IMG/VR virus record: IMGVR_UViG_3300032291_000037
Span: 1-20,339 of that record
Reading direction: 5' to 3' (one strand)
Source: a virus
DNA length: 20,339 bases
The position numbers and the translations under genes are program-made. The notes under the pieces were generated by a model. That model saw only the letters and a list, made by a program, of their open reading frames with translations. It was not told the origin of the DNA and ran no database searches. Within the stretch, counting starts at the first letter, position 1. The number at the start of each line of letters is the position of its first letter. This document shows positions 1 to 5,129 of this stretch, in pieces.

Positions 1-1
1 G

Positions 2-202
2 ATTGAAAAAAATCTTGCGGGTGCTAGAAGCGGCAGTAGTGCAACAGATACACGGTCTGCGAATGAGCGTATGCGCGAAGCTATTGGCCTTAAAAAGGGT
101 GGCGCGGTCAAGAAGATGGCTTCGGGTGGTATGACCTCTTCGGCTTCTAAACGTGCTGACGGTATTGCCACCAAAGGCAAGACCCGCTGCAAAATTTGTT
201 AA
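2..202 (+). CDS. Small basic phage protein, 5'-truncated (RADG-motif C-terminus)
   Basis: Open from the left edge to TAA at 200-202, giving the last 66 residues of a protein whose start lies outside the window. The visible part is polar, then lysine- and glycine-rich (residues 31-43 include KKGGAVKKMASGG), and ends with RADGIATKGKTRCKIC. The next gene ends in almost the same way (RADGCITKGHTKGRMV), so the two share a C-terminal motif. Similar short C-terminal motifs occur in small basic proteins encoded among virion genes of aquatic phages; that is family recollection, and no function is known to me. A nearby AAGGA at 201-205, overlapping the stop, serves the next gene. The full length cannot be judged. 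Confidence 0.7.
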   Translation: MEKNLAGARSGSSATDTRSANERMREAIGLKKGGAVKKMASGGMTSSASKRADGIATKGKTRCKIC

Positions 203-211
203 GGAACCGTC

Positions 212-436
212 ATGGCAACCAGAGAAGAACTCCTGCAAGCGGCTAAAGACGCAAAAGACCAGCCGAAGATTGACGCGGCGTATGAGGCTTCATTGACCAG
301 CACTGAGATGGCTCCAAAGCCAGAGAAGAAGCCTGTTGTAAAGCCCATGCCCAAGCCCAAAAAGATGGCTGGCGGCGGTGTCACTCGTGCTGATGGCTGC
401 ATCACCAAGGGCCACACAAAAGGTCGGATGGTGTAA
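212..436 (+). CDS. Small basic phage protein with RADG-motif C-terminus
   Basis: A 74-residue protein. The ATG at 212 is preceded by AAGGA at 201-205 with 6-base spacing, which supports this start. Residues 1-30 look helical and charged. Residues about 34-51 are a proline/lysine linker (PKPEKKPVVKPMPKPKK), and residues 52-74 carry MAGGGV followed by RADGCITKGHTKGRMV. The tail closely parallels the C-terminus of the preceding truncated gene, suggesting either paralogues or a shared docking or processing tag. No enzymatic motif is visible. Its place at the head of a run of structural genes suggests a minor virion or assembly protein, but this is inference. Confidence 0.8.
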   Translation: MATREELLQAAKDAKDQPKIDAAYEASLTSTEMAPKPEKKPVVKPMPKPKKMAGGGVTRADGCITKGHTKGRMV

Positions 437-438
437 CC

Positions 439-717
439 ATGTTAGCCAGCCGTGGCATGGGGGCCATAAACCCTAAGAAAGTGCCCAAAGCCCGAGTCGT
501 AAAGAAGCGGGACGGTGACTATCCGGTGGACATGTACGCCGAAGGCGGCAAGGTTAATGCGGCGGGCAACTACACAAAGCCAAGTCTTCGTAAGAGGATT
601 GTGAGCCAAGTAAAAGCCGCTGCAACGCAGGGCACGGGGGCAGGCCAGTGGTCAGCCCGTAAAGCTCAACTTGTGGCCAAGAAGTACAAAGCCGCAGGCG
701 GGGGGTATCGAGATTGA
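439..717 (+). CDS. Small basic phage protein, first half of a probable two-part family
   Basis: A 92-residue, strongly basic protein. ATG 439 follows the previous stop by 2 bases and has no good ribosome binding site, so translation is probably coupled; ATG 457 is an alternative start. Residues 33-39 read YAEGGKV, an A-x-G-G motif found in other proteins of this window. Residues 47-92 (KPSLRKRI ... GQWSARKAQLVAKKYKAAGGGYRD) match a pattern I recall from many aquatic phage genomes, where it is often joined in one protein to the W-x-x-Q-K-W-R-T-K-S-G-K domain. Here that second domain is in the next, overlapping gene. There is a run of six G at 700-705 just before the stop. Function unknown; a DNA-associated role is only a guess from the charge. 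Confidence 0.85.
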   Translation: MLASRGMGAINPKKVPKARVVKKRDGDYPVDMYAEGGKVNAAGNYTKPSLRKRIVSQVKAAATQGTGAGQWSARKAQLVAKKYKAAGGGYRD

Positions 718-947
718 AAGCACCTCAGAAATCCCTCAAAGACTGGGGTGACCAAAAATGGAGAACGAAAAGTGGTAAAAAATCTTCTGAAACAGGCGAA
801 AGATACCTTCCAAGCGCTGCGATTAAAAGTCTCAGCCCTGCTGAGTACGCTGCAACGACCAAAGCCAAGCGAGCAGGAAAAGCCGCCGGGAAGCAGTTCG
901 TAGCACAGCCAAAACGTATTGCAAAGAAAACAGCAGGGTTTAGATAA
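714..947 (+). CDS. Small basic phage protein with QKWRTKSGK motif, TTG start (second half of probable split gene)
   Basis: A 77-residue basic protein. The only start fitting the conserved N-terminus is TTG at 714-716, which overlaps the TGA of the previous gene (TTGA). GGGGG at 701-705 could act as a weak ribosome binding site. Residues 9-22 contain LKDWGDQKWRTKSGKKS, then GERYLPSAAIKSLSPAEYAATT and a C-terminal KGK/AGKQFVAQPKRIAKKT-type tail. This matches a short domain of unknown function I recall from phages (possibly the Pfam group DUF6321; number not certain). The stop overlaps the ATG of the next gene (TAATG). The frame stays open upstream into the G6 run, so a -1 slip would fuse it to the preceding gene. 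Confidence 0.85.
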   Translation: MKAPQKSLKDWGDQKWRTKSGKKSSETGERYLPSAAIKSLSPAEYAATTKAKRAGKAAGKQFVAQPKRIAKKTAGFR

Positions 948-1870
948 TGGCAACTACCTCCGGCGCTTCCGCATTTAACCTTGACCTGACAGAGTTGGTT
1001 GAGGAGGCGTTTGAACGCGCCGGTAGCGAACTGCGTACCGGCTATGACCTGCGGACTGCTCGCCGCAGTCTGAACATCATGTTCGCTGATTGGGCCAATC
1101 GCGGCATCAACATGTGGACGATTGAGCCGGGCACCATCAACTTTGTGCAGGGCCAGAACACTTACGCGCTGCCATCTGACACCATCGACCTGCTTGAGCA
1201 CGTCATCCGTACTGGTGGTAACGCAGCGTCTACACAGGCGGACTTGACCATCACTCGGATCAGCGTCTCCACCTACGCTACGATCCCAAACAAAATCCAG
1301 CAGGCACGGCCTATTCAAATCTGGATTCAACGGTACAACGCACAGAGTTCACCTACTGGCCTGACGCTGAACGGCACCATTACCTCTACGGCTACGACCA
1401 TCACCCTCAGTTCTACTGTGGGCCTACCCGCATCTGGCTTTGTCAAAATTGACAACGAGACCATCAACTACGGCTACATCTCAGGGAATACCCTGAATAA
1501 CTGCTTCCGTGCTCAAAATGACACCACCGCAGCCGCACATACCACTGGTGCAGCCGTGTATTGGGAGCAGCTACCCGCCGTCACTGTCTGGCCAACGCCC
1601 GATGGTTCGCAGCCCTATACGCTGGCTTACTGGCGTCTACGCCGCACTCAGGATGCCGGTGGCGGTGTCAACGTCATGGACGTCCCATTCCGGTTTGTGC
1701 CTTGCATGGCAGCGGGCTTGTCCTATTACTTAGCAGGCAAGATTCCTTCAGGTTTTGAACGCCTGCCTATGCTCAAAGCCCAATATGACGAGGCTTGGCA
1801 GAATGCCGCCGACGAGGATCGTGAAAAAGCTGCGGTGCGATTCGTGCCGCGTCAGATGTTTATAAGCTGA
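947..1870 (+). CDS. Head-tail adaptor / tail accessory factor-like virion protein (P22 gp4-like role)
   Basis: A 307-residue protein, start ATG 947 overlapping the previous stop by one base (TAATG). Residues 11-45 (LTELVEEAFERAGSELRTGY, then LRTARRSLNIMFADWANRGI) form a helical N-terminus typical of podovirus adaptor proteins that dock below the portal. It continues with a beta-rich segment around TYALPSDTIDLLEHV. Residues 138-206 look like an inserted beta domain (TSTATTITLSSTVGLP ... KIDNETINY ... CFRAQNDTTAAAH). After it comes VWPTPDGSQPYTLAYW and a helical C-terminus. Family knowledge: such adaptors join the portal to the tail. The assignment rests on pattern and gene order, with the second adaptor-like protein and the nozzle-type protein downstream. 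An exact match to P22 gp4 is not claimed. Confidence 0.75.
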   Translation: MATTSGASAFNLDLTELVEEAFERAGSELRTGYDLRTARRSLNIMFADWANRGINMWTIEPGTINFVQGQNTYALPSDTIDLLEHVIRTGGNAASTQADLTITRISVSTYATIPNKIQQARPIQIWIQRYNAQSSPTGLTLNGTITSTATTITLSSTVGLPASGFVKIDNETINYGYISGNTLNNCFRAQNDTTAAAHTTGAAVYWEQLPAVTVWPTPDGSQPYTLAYWRLRRTQDAGGGVNVMDVPFRFVPCMAAGLSYYLAGKIPSGFERLPMLKAQYDEAWQNAADEDREKAAVRFVPRQMFIS

Positions 1871-1871
1871 T

Positions 1872-2258
1872 ATGGGCAACAGGTTCGCCAGTGGTAAGAA
1901 CTCGATCAGCGAGTGTGATCGCTGCGGGCAGCGCTTTAAATTAAAGCTGCTGAGGAAAGAGGTTATCAAGACTAAGACGTACAATTTGCTTGTGTGTCCT
2001 GAGTGCTGGGACCCCGATCAACCGCAGCTTCAATTGGGTATGTATCCAGTTGATGATCCGCAAGCTGTGCGTAACCCACGTCCAGACCGTAGCTATGTGG
2101 CTTCGGGGCTTTTGGCAAATGGATACCAAGGCGAGGGCAGTAGGAATATTCAGTGGGGTTGGAACCCTGTGGGTGGCTCTAGGTTTTTTGATGACACGCT
2201 GACACCAAATCTCTTGGCTTTAGGCGTGCAAATTGGTACAGTTACGGTTACCACTTAA
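1872..2258 (+). CDS. Zinc-ribbon-like phage protein (two CxxC pairs)
   Basis: A 128-residue protein beginning 2 bases after the previous stop. Residues C15-x2-C18 and C42-x2-C45 form a four-cysteine knuckle pattern (ECDRCG ... VCPECWDPD), likely binding one zinc ion. The rest is proline- and glycine-rich: residues 53-75 (LQLGMYPVDDPQAVRNPRPD) and an aromatic stretch near residue 93 (IQWGWNPVGG). I recall this layout as a conserved small virion-region protein in aquatic podovirus-like phages, without a named function. Its position between two adaptor-type proteins suggests a neck or connector accessory role (inference). A DNA- or RNA-binding regulator is the alternative, given the zinc ribbon. 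Confidence 0.8.
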   Translation: MGNRFASGKNSISECDRCGQRFKLKLLRKEVIKTKTYNLLVCPECWDPDQPQLQLGMYPVDDPQAVRNPRPDRSYVASGLLANGYQGEGSRNIQWGWNPVGGSRFFDDTLTPNLLALGVQIGTVTVTT

Positions 2259-2262
2259 GGAG
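2257..2262 (+). promoter_or_regulatory. Strong ribosome binding site (AAGGAG)
   Basis: AAGGAG overlaps the TAA of the zinc-ribbon gene (2256-2258) and sits 6 bases before ATG 2269. It is the main support for calling the short 53-residue gene that follows. Confidence 0.75.
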
Positions 2263-2268
2263 TGAAAG

Positions 2269-2430
2269 ATGGACGCAAAGAAAGCAGTGCGAAAGCACGA
2301 AGCAAACATGCACCCCGGCAAGACGCCGACAAAAATGCGTGCGGGTGGTAAGACCAACGCCGACATGCTCAAGATGGGCCGTGGTTTGGCTAAAGTAGCC
2401 AACCAGAAGTCGCCCGGTCGGAAAGGCTAA
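2269..2430 (+). CDS. Small basic phage protein, 53 aa
   Basis: ATG at 2269 with an AAGGAG site 6 bases upstream, TAA at 2428-2430; 53 residues. The translation starts MDAKKAVRKHEANMHPGK and continues with TKMRAGGKTNADMLKMGRGLAKVANQ. It is very lysine/arginine-rich and probably helical. Residues 23-28 carry an A-G-G-K motif like those in neighbouring small proteins. Comparable proteins with a KTN-x-x-M-x-K-M-G-R core occur in related aquatic phages as I recall, always small and unannotated. Its placement among connector genes suggests a minor virion or assembly component (inference). Confidence 0.8.
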   Translation: MDAKKAVRKHEANMHPGKTPTKMRAGGKTNADMLKMGRGLAKVANQKSPGRKG

Positions 2431-2432
2431 TC

Positions 2433-2693
2433 ATGGCCAAGTACAGCAAAAAGATCGGCGGCAAAGAAGTTGGTGATGCCAGCGTCTATGCTGAGCCACA
2501 CACAATGACCGGCAAGAAGCTCCCCGCGCAGGAAGCCGGTATCAGCGACAACAAGAAGTACATGCGTGAAGCAAACGTCTCTGTTGGCAACAATCACAGC
2601 AACGACTACAAGCCGACCAAGACCTCGGGCATCAAAATCCGTGGCACTGGCGCAGCTACCAAGGGCCTGATGGCTCGTGGCCCAATGGCGTAA
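2433..2693 (+). CDS. Small basic phage protein with conserved RGTGAATKG tail
   Basis: An 86-residue protein, ATG at 2433 two bases after the previous TAA, so probably translated by coupling. It starts MAKYSKKIGGKEVGDASVYAE and ends with KTSGIKIRGTGAATKGLMARGPMA. The IK-x-RGTGAATKG-x-x-ARGPM ending is a pattern I recognise from small proteins in many aquatic phage structural modules; their function is unknown. The composition (Lys, Gly, Asn, Ser) suggests a largely disordered protein. There are no membrane segments, cysteines or enzymatic motifs. Confidence 0.8.
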   Translation: MAKYSKKIGGKEVGDASVYAEPHTMTGKKLPAQEAGISDNKKYMREANVSVGNNHSNDYKPTKTSGIKIRGTGAATKGLMARGPMA

Positions 2694-2696
2694 AGC

Positions 2697-3389
2697 ATGA
2701 CATACACCGAGCTTGTAGCGGCAATTCAGTCGTACACAGAAAATCAGTTCCCAGCTACATATCTGGCGAACGGTTCTACCGTGTCCAGCACAACCCAGAT
2801 TAATACTCTGATTGAGCAGGCCGAGCAGCGCATCTACAACTCGGTGCAGTTCCCGTCTATTCGCAAGAACGTGACAGGCAGCATCACAGCTAACAACAAG
2901 TACTTGGCTTGCCCGAGTGACTTCTTGGCTACGTATTCGATTGCTGTCATTGACGCTACAGGTGCGTACGAGTTTTTGCTGAACAAAGATGTGAACTTCA
3001 TCCGTCAGGCGTACCCACAGCCCACAGATACAGCCATCCCCAAGTACTACGCGCTATTTGGCTCGCAGAGCAATGACCCGAACGAGTTGACGTTTATTCT
3101 TGGCCCTACGCCAGATGCAACGTACAGTGTTGAACTCCACTATTACTACTACCCTGAGTCGATCACAACTGCCGCCTCTGGTCAGACATGGCTGGGCGAC
3201 AACTTTGACTCTGTGCTGCTGTACGGCAGCTTGGTTGAGGCCATGACGTACATGAAGGGCGAGGCTGATATGGTCACGCTGTACAACACCAAATACAACG
3301 AAGCTCTTGCACTCGCAAAACGTCTGGGTGACGGTATGGAGCGTCAAGACGCTTATCGTTCCGGCCAATATAGACAGGCAGTAACATGA
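2697..3389 (+). CDS. Phage adaptor (head-tail connector) protein, tail-tube-A / SU10-adaptor-like
   Basis: A 230-residue protein with its start 4 bases after the preceding stop. The N-terminus (MTYTELVAAIQSYTEN) followed by INTLIEQAEQRIYNSVQFP at about residues 36-54 is the helical signature of short-tailed-phage adaptor proteins. The middle is beta-rich (TGSITANNKYLACPSDFLAT; PKYYALFG). Residues about 138-155 (SVELHYYYYPESI) lead into WLGDNFDSVLLYGSLVEAMTYMKG, which also matches the family as I know it. Such proteins form the ring between portal and nozzle. The stop TGA overlaps the next ATG (ATGA), indicating coupled translation. A single-pass search against adaptor profiles would settle it; confidence is good from the pattern. 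Confidence 0.8.
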   Translation: MTYTELVAAIQSYTENQFPATYLANGSTVSSTTQINTLIEQAEQRIYNSVQFPSIRKNVTGSITANNKYLACPSDFLATYSIAVIDATGAYEFLLNKDVNFIRQAYPQPTDTAIPKYYALFGSQSNDPNELTFILGPTPDATYSVELHYYYYPESITTAASGQTWLGDNFDSVLLYGSLVEAMTYMKGEADMVTLYNTKYNEALALAKRLGDGMERQDAYRSGQYRQAVT

Positions 3390-3832
3390 CCATCGCACAA
3401 ACCGCAACGACCAGCTTTAAAGTTGAACTGCTCCAAGCAATTCACAGCTTTGGCCCTACGTCCCCCGACACCTTTAAGATTGCGCTTTACACAGCGGCGT
3501 CTACGATTGGCCCGGCTACGACTGTATATACAACAACTGCTGAAGTTGTTGGCGCAGGTTACACGGCGGGCGGCAACACACTTGCCATCTCCACAAGCCC
3601 AACCTCGGGCAACAATACGGCAAACATTCCCACGGCGTTTGTCAGCTTCTCCAATACGTCTTGGACAAGCGCATCGTTTACGGCTCGCGGCGCTTTGATT
3701 TACAACAGCACCGAGGGCAACAAGTCCGTGGCGGTGTTGGACTTTGGCGCAGATAAAACTGTTTCCAACGACACGTTCCAGATCATTTTCCCAACCGCCG
3801 ATGCCACCAGTGCAATCGTCAGAATCAGCTAA
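3386..3832 (+). CDS. Beta-rich phage virion protein, 148 aa
   Basis: Starts at ATG 3386, overlapping the previous TGA by 4 bases. The 148-residue product has no charged N-terminus or membrane segment and is Thr/Ala/Ser-rich. It shows alternating hydrophobic strands: FKIALYTAAS near residue 32, EVVGAGYTAGGNTLAI near 54, ARGALIYNS near 103 and VLDFGADKTVSNDTFQIIFP near 118. The GYTAGGN-x-L ... ARGALIYN ... LDFG pattern is one I recall as a conserved structural protein in podovirus-like phages near fibre genes. It could be a small tail or head-decoration protein. No experimental function is known to me. Confidence 0.75.
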   Translation: MTIAQTATTSFKVELLQAIHSFGPTSPDTFKIALYTAASTIGPATTVYTTTAEVVGAGYTAGGNTLAISTSPTSGNNTANIPTAFVSFSNTSWTSASFTARGALIYNSTEGNKSVAVLDFGADKTVSNDTFQIIFPTADATSAIVRIS

Positions 3833-3844
3833 ACAGGAGCTTTT

Positions 3845-4417
3845 ATGCCTATCGAAAACAGCAAAACTCAAGATGCCGTGCAAGCTGGCATGATCGCTAA
3901 CAAGCAAGCGTTTGACACCCTTGGCGCTGGCGGCGTGTACTCCGTTGAGTGCGTTGGCCCTGACGGTCAAGTCAAATGGACGGACACGTTCCACAACCTC
4001 GTTATGAACACGGGCGTGCAGGACATGGTCACGGATTACTTTAAGGGTATTTCATACACTGCCACACCTTTCTTGGGTCTGGTAACCGGCCCCGGTTCGG
4101 GCACCACATTTGCTGCTGGAGACACGCTGGCTAGCCATGCTGGCTGGACGGAAAGCTCCGCCTACGCTGGTGCTCGTAAAGCAGCGGTATTTGGCACGGC
4201 CACTACCGCCAACCCATCGGTGATCTCAAACTCGGCCTCCCCAGCGTCGTTTGTTATGAACGCCACCGTCACAATCGCTGGTGCGTTCCTGTGTACCGTG
4301 GATAGCGGCACCTCTGGTATTTTGTTCTCTGCCGGTGACTTTACTGGCGGCGACAAGAATGTGGACAGCGGCGACACACTGAACGTCACCTACACATTCT
4401 CCCTGACTGCTACCTAA
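3845..4417 (+). CDS. Beta-rich phage virion protein, 190 aa
   Basis: A 190-residue protein. AGGAG at 3835-3839 lies 5 bases before ATG 3845. Residues 30-60 (GVYSVECVGPDGQVKWTDTFHNLVMNTGVQDMV) and the later TLASHAGWTESSAY and DFTGGDKNVDSGDTLNVTYTFSL segments form a recognisable phage structural pattern: W-x-D-x-F-x-N-L-V, then a D-T-L-A-S-H-x-G-W block, then a terminal G-D-T-L-x-V-T-Y strand. It sits just before repeat and fibre proteins, so a tail or fibre-associated virion role is likely (inference). No enzymatic motif is visible. Confidence 0.75.
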   Translation: MPIENSKTQDAVQAGMIANKQAFDTLGAGGVYSVECVGPDGQVKWTDTFHNLVMNTGVQDMVTDYFKGISYTATPFLGLVTGPGSGTTFAAGDTLASHAGWTESSAYAGARKAAVFGTATTANPSVISNSASPASFVMNATVTIAGAFLCTVDSGTSGILFSAGDFTGGDKNVDSGDTLNVTYTFSLTAT

Positions 4418-4427
4418 AGGCGGATAG

Positions 4428-5120
4428 GTGTTTGGCTACGCAACATTTGCCCAAGCCCCTTTTGCTGCTTTAGGTGGCGGGGGCGCGGTGCTTGACGTTG
4501 CAGTAGCCGAGACCGGAAGTTCTGCAAGTACCACAACCCTTTTTGGGAATGTGCTGATTGCCACCAATGCAGAGACTGCGTCCACTGCGGCGGCTGTCAA
4601 TACCATCAACAATATCTTTAACCCACTCACCGCTGAAGCGGCGTCTGGTTCTTCGGCACAGACAGCACAAGTTACTTTTGCAGCATTGATAGCAGAGGTG
4701 GCATCAACTCAAGCAGCCCAGACAGTTATTGCGACGATGTTGGGGAGTGTGGCGGAAGGCGCTACGGCACTTGCTACGCCAACGGCCAGCGCGGTGTTTC
4801 TTGCGTCTATTCTGGAGGCTGCGTCAGGGGCAGATGCTAATACTGCCAGCAAGTTGGTTGTTGCCAGTATTTCAGAGGCTGCGTCTGGAGCGGCAGCGGT
4901 AACCAACACTGCTGTTTTTAACGGAGCAGTGGCTGAGGTAGCCTCCGCTGTAGCGGCGTTTACGGCACTGCGAGAAGCCAACGTGTATCCGACCGGTGTT
5001 CAGCTTTATGTGTACATCGGCGGCGCTCTTGTGTGGGCAGTAATTGATGACAGCCAAACACCAAACTGGCAAAATATAAGCACTACGCAGGCTCCCGGCT
5101 GGACCATCCTGCCATCGTAA
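4428..5120 (+). CDS. Repeat-containing phage tail protein (eight ~20-residue repeats)
   Basis: A 230-residue protein starting at GTG 4428, preceded by AAAGGCGG at about 4416-4423; no ATG fits better. The N-terminus MFGYATFAQAPFAAL is a pattern I associate with phage tail proteins. Residues 28-190 consist of eight imperfect repeats of 20-21 residues, each starting near a conserved Glu (E28, 49, 70, 90, 110, 130, 150, 170) in the pattern E-A-A-S-G-x-x-A-x-T followed by a hydrophobic stretch. The C-terminal part (VQLYVYIGGALVWAVIDD, then NWQNIS and GWTILPS) is a compact beta module common in phage tail proteins. It is probably a fibre or tail accessory, with repeats forming a regular shaft (inference). 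Confidence 0.75.
   Translation: MFGYATFAQAPFAALGGGGAVLDVAVAETGSSASTTTLFGNVLIATNAETASTAAAVNTINNIFNPLTAEAASGSSAQTAQVTFAALIAEVASTQAAQTVIATMLGSVAEGATALATPTASAVFLASILEAASGADANTASKLVVASISEAASGAAAVTNTAVFNGAVAEVASAVAAFTALREANVYPTGVQLYVYIGGALVWAVIDDSQTPNWQNISTTQAPGWTILPS
4509..4997 (+). repeat. Eightfold protein-level tandem repeat (60-63 bp units)
   Basis: Eight in-frame units of 20 or 21 codons, phased on a conserved glutamate. DNA identity is high only locally: GAGGCTGCGTC occurs at both 4817 and 4877. Most copies have diverged in DNA while keeping the E-[AV]-A-S-x-x-x-A pattern. Confidence 0.7.
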
Positions 5121-5129
5121 GGAACAAAA

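Noticed and set aside
725-1330. 201-codon open frame on the minus strand
   Set aside because: Antisense to the QKWRTKSGK-type gene and the adaptor-like gene, both of which have clear family patterns and overlap-coupled starts.
3353-3994. 213-codon open frame on the minus strand
   Set aside because: It spans parts of three well-supported plus-strand genes; Arg/Cys-rich translation with no family pattern.
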